Origin: Patiria miniata
Lineage: Eukaryota > Echinodermata > Asteroidea > Valvatida > Asterinidae
NCBI RefSeq assembly: GCF_015706575.1
Contig: NW_024037065.1
Coordinates: forward strand, 992,001-1,056,000
DNA: 64,000 nt
Direction: 5' to 3'
Part shown: piece after piece, positions 22,070 to 33,439 of the stretch
Position numbering within the stretch: position 1 is the first letter of the stretch
How the letters are laid out: each line of letters opens with the position of its first letter
Made by a program: the position numbers and the translations under genes
The notes under the pieces: generated by a model
What the model saw: the letters and a program-made list of their open reading frames with translations, nothing else
Database searches by the model: none
What the model was told of the DNA's origin: nothing

Positions 22070-22936
22070 GACACTGTAAAGTAACAGGTGAGGCTGCTGT
22101 CAAATGGCAAAATGGAGTGGGCCGGATATATGAGTTAAACGCATCCGCACTCCAACGCCCCATGTCCCGAATGAAAACCTCAGATATCCCTAATTGAGAG
22201 GACAAGGACGCTGCCCCAATACAAAAAGAATGCCATCGAACGCCCTGATCCGAAAGCCCAGCAAAAGTATGTGCATTCTGTAACACTGCATTAAATTGGT
22301 ACTGTGTAAGTGGGGAACTATCATAGTGACAGAAAAAGGGGATGGCACCTTGTGGGCGCAATGTTGAAAAATCCCACAACGCATGTACTGGACAAAGAGC
22401 CGTAGTACGGGACGGCACCAAGCTGATGGATTGGGGAGGGCCACGCTGATTATTCTTGGCATGCCGAAAGACAATGACCACAGATGTAAGGACAGAAATC
22501 TGAGGAGCAAAACTGAACATCACTGTAAGACAAAACTGACTTTTGAACATGTCGTCGAGAAAATGCAGCAAACTCGCCTGCGCATAAAACCAAAAAAGGC
22601 ACTCGAGAAGACAGCGTTAAACATGGTGGTCTCATAGCTGGACGCACAAATTGATCTCAAAGCTTTGGTTATCTGCTCCAAAATTGGCAATGAAATTGGA
22701 AGCCGGCTGTCCCGAGAATGATTTTCCCAGCGAGAGCCCTCAATCAATTTTGTTACCAAAAAATCCCTGGTTGGGTCCGAGTGACCCCCAATTTTATGAA
22801 AATAGCTGATGCCCGCAACATAAGTGGCAATTGTAGCGGAAGCCAAGTGGCGCAAAGACAACCATGCTATAAAGCGGCAAACTTCAGCTACCGTAGGCGG
22901 GGACGCGCCAAAAAAGGTTATTGCCGAAAACAGCAA
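22056..22936 (-). pseudogene. Tyrosine recombinase of Ngaro copy 1, frameshifted
   Basis: The N-terminal SAM-like/core-binding part lies in 22936-22520 (RHLASATIATYVAGISYFHK) and the catalytic part in 22571-22056. The frames change near 22540, at the position of the first catalytic Arg (FFGFMR). The His-x-x-Arg box reads HSFCIGAAS, so the second Arg is Cys. The nucleophile is Tyr in FNSYIRP. Ngaro recombinases insert circular cDNA by strand exchange without a DDE integrase. The mutations make this copy non-functional. Confidence 0.8.
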
Positions 22937-23015
22937 AAGTATTTCCAGCCCGCTTCATAAGTCTTGTGCGAGTTGGATGCAATGGCGGTGGCTAGCAGAC
23001 GACCCACCTCAACAT

Positions 23016-23928
23016 CTAGTACACCTGAGGAAGAACCGGCATTGGGGTCATAATTAATTCTGTATCCGGAGCTGCTCTGCGAAAACGGATCATCTGAAAT
23101 CGGGACAAAGCATAAGCAATCTCATTAAACTGGCCTGGTACGTGTACTGTTATAACTGAAACACTGTAATACGAATGGCCGCACAAGCTGCATGGTTTTT
23201 GGACAAGGTGAGGACTTCTTGTTGATGATCTGCATAACTGCCACATTATCGGTGTGAAAACGCACCTTGCAACCAGCAAACAGTGGGGCCCAACAGAGCA
23301 CAGCAACCAGGATTGGATAAAACTCCAAAAATGCAATGGAAGGGGGGTTGCGCAATGATTTCATCTGGCCAACGGCCTTGAATCCACCTAACCTGAAAAT
23401 GAGCCCCAAAACTAATGCTGCCTGCTGCATCAGTAAAAAGCTCAAGTGCCTCATTGGATCGCCACTCCCTCTTAGCAAACATAGAAAAACCATTGTAATG
23501 GATAAAATAATCCAACCACATAAGTAAATCACCTCGAGCACCTGTAGAAAGGCGCACAGTATGATGAGGCCTGCTTAGCCAAAGGGAGAGTGCAATCAGA
23601 CGCCGCAAAAAAATCTCGGCCAGGGGAATCGCCCTGCAGAGGAAATTCAGTGAGCCATCTAATGACTGTACCCCGTGAAGGGATATCTTGCGTTTACCCA
23701 AAACTGCTCCAATGTGCTCAGAAAAAGCCTGTTCTTTGTCTGGAGGGATATGCACTTCTTCTCGCATGGTGTCAATCTCCAAACCCAAATAAGTAATGAC
23801 TTGTACCGGACCCACTGTTTTCTCAGCTGCAAGTGGAACGCCCAGCTCCCTACAAACTGACTGATACTGCCTAACAGCTGTGCACAAACTTGTGCACAGG
23901 ACCCCACAAATAAAAAGTCATCTAGATA
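23016..23928 (-). pseudogene. RT C-terminus and RNase H of Ngaro copy 1
   Basis: Starts at the catalytic Asp-Asp box (LDDFLFVG near 23920), continues through a DIRS/Ngaro-type thumb (ITYLGLEIDTM) and RNase H with ELFTDAAGS, a Glu in a second frame and FHTDNVAV. At least one frameshift separates 23887-23246 from 23541-23125 and 23336-23016. The Asp of ADALSR is replaced. The LINE lies immediately upstream in minus sense. Confidence 0.75.
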
Positions 23929-24289
23929 GTTTAGTTAAGGTTTAGTTTGGAAACATTTATTTCAATTATGTCAATCATTACAATTATGTACAGTCATGTA
24001 TAAATTAAGAAAGGTCAGTAGTAATATATATGACAGTTATGTCACAGTGATTACTAAAAAGGGTAACGTTAAATGACAACAGTTAGGTATAAGGTTAAGC
24101 AGACGCTTTTGTGCCCTTACCTATGGACAGACATACAACCAAAGCACTGCAACAAGGAACAAACAATACACAACGGGAGACAGACAGGACAAGTGTGTGA
24201 GACAAGGCCTAAATATTAATTAATGCACATATAACATTTCAATTTATGAATATGATTCGATAAAATGAGTTTTTAAATTTTTGACGAAG

Positions 24290-27081
24290 ACAGATAGTTA
24301 GGGTAACAGTTTAAGAGAATCATCGAAACTATTCCAGTACAAGGTGCCTTGATGAATAACATTTTTTTTGACATTGACGTTCTGTTAAATTGGACAAACA
24401 AATTTCCCTTAGCACTACCTCGGGTGTTATATGCATGAACCTTAGATGCTAAGGTAAAACAAGAATCAAAACAGGACGGGAGTAGATTATGCTCAAATTT
24501 ATATATTAATTTTCTTAAATTAAGGTAATATAAGTCATTACATTGTAATATGTTTAATTTAGCAAATAATGGAGCAGAATGATCACGATAGCCAGCATTT
24601 GAAATTACACGAACTGCTCGCTTCTGTAAAGTAAGTAATTTGTTTACACTTAGATGGCAAAATGCCCCAGGTCGAGATTGAGTATTAAGTATGGTAAAAC
24701 AAATGAATTATACAATGTTAATAAAATCTTACTCGGAAGATAATATTTCAAACGATCCATTATTCCAACGTTCGTTGATATTTTTTTCGCTACTTTATCA
24801 ACATGATGTTTCTAAGTGAGATTTTCATCAATAGTTACACCCAGGAATTTAGTTATTTTAACCTGATTAGGCCTTGAGTTATTTAAATTCAGAGGAACGG
24901 ATTGTGTGTACTTGTACTGACTGGCACAAAAATATCATATAATTTGACTTGACGACATTAATAGATAGTTTATTTGCGAGGAGCCATGTACATCATTATC
25001 TTTTCAAGTTCCATATTTAGGTTACTAATTGCTTCATCTACATTATCGTGAGTGTACAACAAACTTGTATCATCTGCAAATAAACAAAATGTTACAGTGT
25101 CTGAAGTATTACATATATCATTAATATAAAGAAGAAATAGTGGAGGACCCAATACGGAACCTTGAGGTACCCCACACGTACTAAATCGGCTAGTTGAAGT
25201 TACAGATTGAACCGATACATACTGGTTTCTGTTACACAGATAACTTTTCAGAAGGTCCAAAGCTGTTGGAGAAATTATTTTGATCAATTGCATTACATAA
25301 TTTATTGACTACATATGATATCGCTAATTCAGTTGAACGATTTTGTCTAAATCCAAATTGAGACTCAGAAAGAATATTATTTTTAGTAATAAAAGATACT
25401 AATCGTTTATAAATAAGCTTTTCGAATAGTTTTGAAAATGTAGATAGGACTGATATGGGTCTATAGTTGGTAATGTTATGCTTACAACCTTTTTTATATA
25501 TCGGTGTTACTTGGGCTATGTTTAGATCATCGGGAAAAACTCCAGCTGTCAAACACTTGTTAGAGATGTCAGACAAAGGCTTAGCTAAAGAATACCGTGC
25601 TTGTTTGATGACAGAAGAACTTAAACCATCAAATCCAGGGGCCTTCCCAGAAGGTATTTTGTTAAGATAATCAACATCCTCTTCCTTGGTAATTAATAGG
25701 TGTAAGAAACAGTGATTTTGGACATTTGTTGCTTAGAATGAATCAAAGGAAGTGTTACATAACGGGAGTTCACTGGAGAGGCTACTGCCGATGTTAACAA
25801 AGTAGTCGTTAAATGCTTCTGCAATTTTCTTGTCATTGTTAATTTCGTTACCATCCCGAGAGAAGTAAGATGTGCTTACATTTTGCATGCGCTTGTTAAG
25901 TAAGGAATTAATAACTTTCCAAGTACCCTTGATATTACCTTGCACTTCGCTAAATTGTGTGTATAAATGTTCTTTTTTGGCTAATTTAATTACAGAGTAT
26001 AAACAGATTTATTAGTTGCAGTCGGTTCCTCGTAAATTTTCGGTACAAATGATTTTTTCGTCTGATAGAAATGTAAAACCATCAGATAACCATGGGAATT
26101 TACATTTATTGTATCGGCATTTAACATCTTGTAAAGGAAAGTTTTTATTATATAGTTGTTGGACATTTGATAGGAAATCATTATACATACGATGTATATC
26201 GTTAAATGATATTACGAAATCCCAATCAATCATATTTAGATCATAAATGAAGTTTTCAACATTTCTGGCATTAAAAGTACGTTTCTGGAATTTGTTGCTG
26301 GTTCGGGGACTTTCTTTGACACTGTTGGTTACTAAGAATACGGGGAGATGGTCTGTGACGTCAGTCATCAATACAACAGAGAAAAGATTCGAAATGTCAT
26401 TGGTTAGAATGTTATCAATTAGAGTTGCACTATCGGCAGTGATCCTTGTTGGTTTGTCAATAGTTGGATAAAATGGTTGAGATAGAACAGTATTCATAAA
26501 GGTCTGCACACTGTTGTCAATATCATACTCAAGTAAGTTGATATTATAGTCACCCATTATATAACATGTTTTTATTTTCACTAGATATAAGTGACAAAAC
26601 AGTACTAAAGCATTCTGTAAAGTTGTTGGTTAAAACACAGGGGGGTTTATAGACAGTTCCAATAATAACATTCGCTTTACCTGTATTTATAACTTCAATA
26701 AAACATGATTCAATATCAGAATTGTTAATTGATAAGTCGTTGCGAACTTTATATACCAAATCATCTTGTATAGTGCAACCCCACCACCCCTCTAGTCTTG
26801 TCTGCAGGTTCCCTCAATGACATAGTTTGGGATTTGTATTAGAGGGTTATGAATATCATTTAACCAGGTTTCCGATTTTCCAAAACCGCAAAATCCTTCC
26901 GTAGTAAGTTAATATACTGATTATTGCTTGATACGTTTTTTCGTAAAATACGAGCATTGAAATGTAATAATTTAATATCGGTGTTCGTAATGAAATGATC
27001 ACTGAATTCATCCTGGTCGTAGTAATAGCAATTGTTGTCGGGAATATCAAAATTTGTATCTGGATCTATATCAGAAGTCAT
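24290..27081 (-). pseudogene. LINE ORF2: APE endonuclease and reverse transcriptase
   Basis: Fragments in several frames, in order: endonuclease start (LLHFNAR, near 26960), GTVYKPP (near 26640), GDYNINLL (near 26550), LIDNILTN and TDVTDHLPVF (26390-26340), then RT blocks NYRPISVLSTFSKLFE (near 25450), GFRQNRST (near 25350), GVPQGSVLGP (near 25160) and the catalytic box FADDTS (near 25077). The C-terminal FLGVTIDENLT block (near 24830) and QKRAVRVISNAGYRDH (near 24600) follow. The motif set fits the Jockey superfamily (CR1/L2/Daphne-like). ORF2 would nick target DNA and prime reverse transcription. At least four frame breaks or stops show this copy is dead. Confidence 0.85.
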
Positions 27082-27293
27082 TAAATAGGGTATGTTTATT
27101 GGTTAATTAATAAAAATAAAATCAAAACATATCAAGCACGAAATAGAACCCACCAGAATAAACAGGATAAACTTGTGATGTCGGCTTGTCTCACACTGAG
27201 GCACAAATACACACACATAAAAACAAAAAACAAAGGACATGAATAGAGCAGTGAAGATTAAATGTAAGTGTACATTGTGATGCATCGTTGACT

Positions 27294-28180
27294 TCAGGCG
27301 TCTCCCTCAAGACGGAATGATCTGAACGGGCCATCTTGGATCTTGTACCTGATCATGGCTGGTACTGACCAAGGAATGTACGCAAAGTGGACCCGCTCCT
27401 CTCTTTGAATGCGTCGCAGGTGCATTTCCCTCAGCTGCTTGCGTTGGGCCCTGACTTTGGGTGTGACGTCGTCCGTTATGAAGATGTTGTTGCCCTTGAA
27501 CTTGTTGTTCTTCAGATGTTTTGCTGCATTCTTTAAGATGAATTGGCGATCGCTGTATCGAAGAAGCTGGCAGTGAATTGGTCTTGGGCGTGGTGAGCTG
27601 AGTGCTGCAGCTGAGCCTGTACCGGGTGGTGGACCCGTGCGATGTGCCCGGTCGATCTCGATCTCGTCGGCACCCTGGAGCTTCAGATGACTGGCCAAGA
27701 GCTCATGGACGAAGCCCTCGCACGATTCCGATCCGGCCTCAGATCTCTCAGGAATGCCTTGGATGACAACGTTGTTACGGCGACTTCGATTGTGGATGTC
27801 ATCAATCTCGTCTTCTAGGTTCCTGATGATCCGCAGGTTGTACTCGGTTTTTGTGTTGATCAGTTTTTTGATGGCGTCATGACTTTCTGGACAAACGTTA
27901 CAGATGATTTGAGTTCAGCGATGTCTGTGGCATTTGAAGACACCTTCTGGTGGGTCGGTTAGTGCTTAAGCTCTAGGGAGCTCAGTCGTGATTCGATGTT
28001 AGTGATTGACGCCAGAACCTTGTCAAGCTTGTCGTCAGTGATCGATAGCTTGTCACTGCATACGCATGACGCAACATAGCCGCCATCTTGGTCGCTTTCA
28101 TTCGGGCTCGGGAGATCTTTTTTTGAGCTGGGTTTTCGGCGTCTCCGAGATGCTTTAGTTGCTGGATCCTTGTCAGTCAT
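27294..28180 (-). pseudogene. LINE ORF1, L1-type (coiled coil plus RRM-like)
   Basis: The N-terminal 73-aa part (28180-27959) is basic, then has a coiled-coil stretch with KLDKVLASITNIESRL. The middle (about 27850-27700) reads NRSRRNNVVIQGIPE in another frame, a hallmark of L1 ORF1p/Transposase_22. The C-terminal part (27698-27294) has RAHRTGPPP and an RQFILKNAAKHLK segment. Two frame changes break the protein. ORF1p of this type is an RNA chaperone. Confidence 0.75.
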
Positions 28181-28307
28181 GGTAAGATGTGTCTATCTAA
28201 AATGACTGTAAACAGAAGTGGCAATATTTCTTTCAAAATGACGCAAAATTTATGTTAAAAAAAAGAGAGCGGATAGTACACAACCTTACTCGTCACGCAT
28301 TACTGAA

Positions 28308-29165
28308 TGACACCATGCAAGAAGAAGTGCGTATCTCTCCAGACAAAGTACAGGCTACTTCTGAGCACATTCGAGCAGTTTTGGGTAAACGCAAGACATC
28401 CCTTCACGGGGTACAGTCATTAGTTGACTCACTGAAATTTCCTCTGCAGGGCGATTTCCCCTGGCCGAGATTTTTTGCGGCGTCTGATTGCACTCTCCCT
28501 TTGGCTAAACAGGCCTCATCATACTGTGCGCCTTTCTACAGGTGCTCGAGGTGATTTACTTATGTGGTTGGATTTGTTTTATCCATTACAATGGTTTTTC
28601 TGTGTTTGCTAAGAGGGAGTGGCGATCCAATGAGGCACTTGAGCTTTTTACTGATGCAGCAGGCAGCATTGGTTTTGGGGCTTATTTTCAGGGTAGGTGG
28701 ATTCAAGGCCGTTGGCCAGATGACATCATTGCGCAACCCCCCTTCCATTGCATTTGTTTGGAGTTTTATCCAATCCTGGTTGTTGTGCTCTGTTGGGCCC
28801 AACTGTTTGCTGGTTGCAAGGTGCGTTTTCACACCAATAATGTTGCTGTTATGCAGATCATCAACAAGAAGTCCTCACCTTGTCCAAAAACCATGCAGCT
28901 TGTGCGGCCATTCGTATTACAGTGTTTCCGCTTCAATGTTTCAGTTAAAGCAGTACACGTACCAGGCCAGTTTAATGCGATTGCTGATGCTTTGTCCCGA
29001 TTTCAGATGACCCGTTTTCGCAGAGCAGCTCCGGATGCAGAATTGATTATGACTCCCAATGCTGGTTCTTCCTCAGGTGTACTAGATGTTGAGGTCGATC
29101 GTCTGCTAGCCGCCGCCATTGCATCAAACTCGCACAAGACTTATGAAGCGGCCTTCGGTAGCTGA
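28308..29165 (+). pseudogene. RT thumb and RNase H of Ngaro copy 2
   Basis: The thumb portion (TMQEEVRISPDK) opens the copy and the RNase H lies mainly in 28542-29165: ELFTDAAGS, LEFYPIL, FHTNNVAV and IADALSRFQ. The third acid has changed from Asp (copy 1) to Asn. A frameshift near 28545 separates the two parts. This Ngaro fragment therefore lacks an active RNase H. Confidence 0.75.
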
Positions 29166-29493
29166 AGTTTGCCGCTTTATGCATGGTTGACTTTGCGCCA
29201 CTTGGCTCCCGCTACAATTGCCACTTACATTGCGGGCATCAGCTATTTTCATAAAATTGGGGGTCACTCGGACCCAAACAGGGATTTTTCGGTAACAAAA
29301 TTGATTGAGGGCTCTCGCCGGGAAAATCATTCTCGGGACAGCCGGCTTCCAATTTCATTGCCAATTTTGTGCGTCCAGCTATGAGACCACCATGTTTAAC
29401 GCTGTCTTCTTGAGTGCCTTTTTTGGTTTTATGCGCATAGGCGAGTTTGCTGCTTTTTCTCGACGACATGTTCAAAAGTCAGTTTTGTCTTAC

Positions 29494-30120
29494 ATTCATA
29501 AATACCTCAGACAGTTTAGCTATTCCTATTGGTCGAGAGCCCGTCACGTGGCCGGTATTAAACGGATGATAAAGACATGGCTAGCTGGTCTTAAACACTT
29601 TTCCAGTGTCACAATAAAATGTGGACTCCTAAAAATCCAGTGCCTCTTACCATTTCATTGGTTGAACGTTCACAATCCTCACGTAGGCATGCGCAACACT
29701 ACAAGCGAGTCAGAATTTTATAGTTCTAAATTCAAAACGCAACGCCCCAGGTGCGCTCTGCGTGACATCGCGCAGAACATGTTACGCGCGCGTCAATCTT
29801 CATAAAAGGGTTGTTTACATCTTACTCGCCAGCTGAACACTCCATTATTTTGCTAGAGGGATGTTTCAGAAAGCATGAAGTGAACTTGTTGAACAAAATC
29901 GGGATTTTTTGAACGAATTATTTGAAATTTGTTTACGGATATGGTATTTATGAATGGGAATAAATATGTGCTCGGTCGGTATTTATCACTCGTTTAATGC
30001 CGCTTAGAGTCTGGGTGCTGATAATTACCTTCGCCTCCGGCTCGGGTAATTATCAGCACCCAGACTCTAAGCGGTATTAAACGAGTGATAAAAACCTCCG
30101 GAGCACACATTTATTCCCTT
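29494..30120. mobile_element. Fold-back/MITE-like insertion in Ngaro recombinase
   Basis: Absent from copy 1, which reads directly from GTCTTACA to ATGTTCAG. The left end ATTCATAAATACC has its inverse GGTATTTATGAAT at 29943-29955, followed at once by a long palindrome. The sequence CCGGTATTAAACG (29561) recurs inside the palindrome. Possible TTA flanks exist but a 2-base difference from copy 1 leaves the duplication unproven. Confidence 0.65.
29956..30119. repeat. Long palindrome, arms about 75 bp
   Basis: The core arms 29982-30029 and 30045-30092 are inverse copies with almost no mismatches around a 15-nt spacer. The outer arms continue to GGGAATAAAT (29957) and ATTTATTCCC (30110-30119) with a few mismatches. 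Confidence 0.9.
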
Positions 30121-30286
30121 AGTAATGTTCAGTTTTGCTCCTCAGATTCTGTCCTTACATCTGTGGTCATTGTCTTTCGGCATGCCAAGAATAATCAGCG
30201 TGGCCCTCCCCAATCCATCCGCTTGGTGCCGTCCCGTAATACGGCTCTTTGTCCAGTACGTGCGCTGTGGGAATTTTCAACATTGC

Positions 30287-30450
30287 TGTTACGGTCCAGT
30301 AATTAATAAAACATTCATTAATAAAACATAAACTTCCCTGCAGACCAGGGAAGACACATCCAATTTATAACGTCTTTCCTTTTCGTGTTTTTTTTAGAAA
30401 TAAACCTTCAGAACATAGTTGCCGTGTCCTCTTCCCAATTATTGACCCCG
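30287..30450 (+). repeat. 5' LTR-like end of Gmr1-like insertion (right limit uncertain)
   Basis: The first 22 bp match the 3' LTR start at 20 positions (TGTTACGG then CAGTAATTAATA). Further similarity is weak. An AATAAA lies near 30399. No CCGTAACA-like LTR end or TGG primer-binding site was found near the expected 161-bp distance, so the 5' end may be rearranged. Confidence 0.45.
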
Positions 30451-31983
30451 ACAAGCTAGGGTCACTGGAGTCCTTGACATCTAGAGGGTAAGGACTGCAA
30501 ATCGGACTTGCCATCTCCACTTCCTGACGATCGTCAGCGGGTCTGATCCTGCTTGGACGTTCCGAGGCAGCTGATCCAGCGTCATATATTTGTAGCTCCA
30601 GCGAGCAGACGACTACATTGGATTGAGGGTCTGCCTACCTCCGGCCTGCCAATCGCCATCTCCCCGACTGTAAGGCCGTACTGGGAGCCATCGGCCCTGA
30701 CAACACTGAACATTGCCCGAGGTCGCCTCAAAAATCAGCCCGCGGCTGTGCAAAACATCGCCTGTGGCCGTGCAGAACATTGATCGCTTGTGGCCGTGGA
30801 GAACATCGCTTGTTCCCGTGCTGAACATCGCCTGTGACCTCGTCCAGATCCGCGTCCGCCGAACATTAGGCAGTGGTGCTCGCTATTCGTATCCACTCCT
30901 ATACTATTCCATACCTGTATACTATTCCATACCTGTGAAGCCGTCTTCATTTCTATCATCAAGCGTTGGCGATCAAGCTACAAGACAGCCAGTTCCATAC
31001 AGACTTATCCCTGCCGTTGACAAGACGCCGTAAGTCTATTGTTCATGAAACAAGTTTTGACTGGTTCATTGATTTTCGATCCATTGGTTTCCAGGCCAAG
31101 TATAGTAATTGTATTTGATTTTTTCTTAAGTGCATCTGTCTTTGCATTCCAATCACTTAAGACTCCCCTCCCCTCGTTTAGTAAGTGCTACTGTGTATTT
31201 GTTATCATTGTGTTTGAAGTGCCAACTTGAATCGCCAATACACCTGTGTTGCCTTTCGCCTCATTAGATAAAGCACATTCTGTAGATACTTTGTAGTCTT
31301 ATGCGTCTTATACACTGGTAGTTGTCAGTCAGACTAGGATGCATTACTTCTACTGATTATTTTGCCAGTCTGATTTGGTTATTTTCCGCTTTTCAAGAAT
31401 TTATTGTTGATTTTGTTGGTAATCAGTTGCTTTGAATTTCCAGTATTGTTTCACAGGAGTAGTCGTTCCTACAAAACTGTTCCTTTGTTTCAAAGCATTT
31501 ATTCTCTTTTTGACACTGTTTTTATTCGAATATTTTGATTGCTTTGCTCAGACCAATCGTTTCAAATTTTTTTCTCAACTTTGATTAAGTGATTGCCGTC
31601 TTTTGCATTATTTGCTGACTGGCATTTTCATTGTTGATTTCAGTGATACCATACCGTTGCATGACGTTACTTGTAAATTGTGTTTGGACTGATCTTGTTT
31701 GCATTTATTGGATAGCTCTTTCGGTATCAATTCGGTATTGCATTGATTTCTTGGTCGTATTTTTGTTTTGCTAATCACTTGCTCTTATCCGTTAACTTTG
31801 CTTTTATCCATTAACTTTGAAGTTATTTCCAGGTGATCGGTCTTAATTTGAACATTTGTTTTGTTTAAATCTTGCATTTACTTATTGTTGGTTAGTGTTA
31901 TTGCTTTGTTTGAATCTTGCATTGACTAATTTTGGTTCATGTTATTGTTTTGTTGGTGCATTGTTTTCTCGTTCTTTTCTTGA
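30451..31983 (+). other. Non-coding 5' internal region of the gypsy insertion
   Basis: No gene. It holds four degenerate 30-bp repeats with GTGGCCGTG and AGAACATCGC at about 30740-30835, a doubled TATACTATTCCATACCTG at 30899-30936, and a T-rich tract with a duplicated segment near 31857-31955. Confidence 0.5.
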
Positions 31984-32448
31984 ATGTTGCTATTAGAAAG
32001 GTCACTTCTTCCATCTCGTCCACACTCCATCCAGCTCAGCCTCCGGTCCCTTACCAGATTTCTTGTTGCATTCTTGGGAGTCTTCATCATTCTACATCAA
32101 GCCATGTCTACAACCAGAAGGCGATCCTGTGACGAACGTCTCTTCCCAACACCCACTACAATCCGAACCAATCTGCCGAATAGAACACCACCTCTTCATC
32201 CTCCTTTACTGACTCATCAGAGACGAGAACCTAGGGAGCGAGGTGCTGCCCATGCTCCATCCACAGACGATGTACATGCTCCGCAAGCCCCGCCTACAGA
32301 TGACCTGCCGAACTTCCCATCGCTTCCTGAGAAGTTTGTGGCTGATCTTAGAGATTTAGAACGCAGAATCACATCACTTCCTGAATGCAGCGGCAAGAGC
32401 AGCAGCGACCTCGACCATCTACTTCGTCAATTCCCAGACACCCTTTGA
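31984..32448 (+). pseudogene. Possible gypsy Gag N-terminus (Pro/Arg-rich)
   Basis: Open for 154 codons. The likely start is the internal ATG at 32104 (MSTTRRRSCDE). The product is basic and Pro-rich, then has a helical segment (EKFVADLRDLERRITSL). It precedes an RT fragment with the protease and most of gag missing, so it is either the start of the foreign gypsy gag or of the resident element. No domain was recognised. Confidence 0.35.
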
Positions 32449-32529
32449 GGGCTCCGGACCTATTCAACTATATTCCACAGGACCGCCGGTCACTTGGTCA
32501 ATTTCTTTGCCTTCCTATCTTCAATATTC

Positions 32530-33398
32530 AACCATTTTCAGGTATCTTGGAGGTGCTGCGAGGAAGCTTGTCCTAAACATCCCGCCAGAGCAACAACGCT
32601 TGATCTGACTTCATGCTATTGGCAAGTGGAAGTTGATGAAAAGGACAAGCCAAGACTGCCTACACAACACCTATGGGTCTCTTCGAATGCAACATGCAGG
32701 ATGCCATTTGGACTCCAAAATGCGCCTGTGACTTTCCAGAGGCTGATGCAGACCTGCTTGGGCGACCAAAATTACTCTACCGTCTTAATTTATCTCGACG
32801 ACGTCATCGTGTACTCAGCAACATTTGAAGAACACATCAAGTGTCTAGAGAAGATGTTTACCTGTCTTCGTCAACACGGACTTAAGTTCTTGCAGGACGA
32901 AGTCAAGAACCTTGGTCATGTTGTGTCTTCGCAGGGTATCTCAACTGATCCTGAGAAAGTTTCCCAAGTTAAAGACTGGCCCACTCCGACTAATCGCAAG
33001 GAACTTCTCAGATTTCTAGGGTTCACAGGGTATTACAGACGCTTCGTGAAGGGCTACTCTAACATCGCTGCCCCACTGTATAAACTGACATAAGGTGACC
33101 CAAAGCGCAAGAAGAAAGGAAAGCGGAAACAGTCAAGTCCAGCGCCCCCTTTCATCTGGAATGAAGAATGCCAGAAAGCATTCGACCTGCTGAAGCACCA
33201 TCTGACGTCGCCACCAATACTGACTTATGCGGACTATTCCAACCCCTTCATCCTTCAGACAGATGCCTCGGGTGTTGGTCTTGGAGCGGTGTTGAGCCAA
33301 ATGCAAAACGGCAAAGAACGTGTCATTGCTTACGCAAGTCGTGGACTCACGCCAGCTGAATCACGGTATCCCGCACATAAACTGGAATTACTGGCGCC
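32530..33398 (+). pseudogene. Foreign Ty3/gypsy RT and RNase H fragment
   Basis: Begins at RT motif A (TTLDLTSCYWQVEV, near 32596), continues with CRMPFGLQNAPVTFQRLMQ and the catalytic LIYLDDVIV box (near 32795), then LRFLGFTGYYRRFV (near 33010). After an in-frame stop (TAA at 33091) it resumes with FILQTDASGVGLGAVLSQ of RNase H (near 33250). It ends in HKLELLA at the tRNA-like junction. RT blocks before motif A, the protease and gag are absent. The resident Gmr1-like element has its own RT at 44.4-45.2 kb, so this fragment is an additional, ordinary gypsy RT captured or inserted here. Confidence 0.85.
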
Positions 33399-33437
33399 CG
33401 ATGTGGGGCTCGAACCCACGACCCTGGGATTAAGAAA
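33391..33437 (-). other. Antisense tRNA-Lys 3' half (tRNA-derived fragment)
   Basis: GGCGCCCGATGTGGGGC then TCGAACCCACGACCCT and GGGATTAAG is the reverse complement of a tRNA-Lys from CCA-adjacent acceptor stem through T arm and variable loop into the anticodon arm (CTT anticodon region). It is only the 3' half, so it is not a tRNA gene. It is longer than an 18-nt primer-binding site. It joins the RNase H fragment (sharing CTGGCG) to an A-rich run and a truncated gag. Confidence 0.75.
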
Positions 33438-33439
33438 CA

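Larger units (their letters stand above)
21341..23928 (-). mobile_element. Ngaro-type tyrosine-recombinase retrotransposon, 5'-truncated (copy 1)
   Basis: The minus strand carries, in order, the RT palm end (Asp-Asp box near 23920), RNase H, tyrosine recombinase, an SGNH-like module and a conserved tail. It aligns base for base over long blocks with the plus-strand copy at 28308-47251. The shared 3' limit is near GCTGTACACG (about 21341 here, 47242-47251 there). The gag and RT N-terminus are missing. Frames are broken in several places. The 3' terminal structure (split direct repeats in this family) was not resolved. Confidence 0.8.
23935..28250 (-). mobile_element. Jockey/CR1-superfamily-like LINE, decayed
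   Basis: The minus strand carries an L1-type ORF1 remnant (28180-27294), an ORF2 with APE endonuclease and RT (about 27081-24290) and a 3' UTR ending near 23940, with AATAAA on the minus strand near 23955. Both ORFs are frameshifted. The boundaries are approximate: Ngaro sequence starts at 23928 on one side and 28308 on the other, and no target duplication was identified. Confidence 0.8.
29166..30286 (+). pseudogene. Tyrosine recombinase of Ngaro copy 2, N-terminal and first catalytic part
   Basis: Contains the core-binding part (ATIATYIAGISYFHK near 29225) and the FFGFMRIGEF box (near 29420) with the first catalytic Arg intact. The reading is cut by the 627-bp insertion 29494-30120, resumes at TAATGTTCAG (30121) and is cut again at 30286. 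The remaining His-x-x-Arg and Tyr boxes are 16 kb away at 46257-46555. Confidence 0.75.

Noticed and set aside
33391..33437. tRNA-Lys gene
   Set aside because: Only the 3' half is present, with no D arm or acceptor 5' strand, so it is a tRNA-derived fragment.
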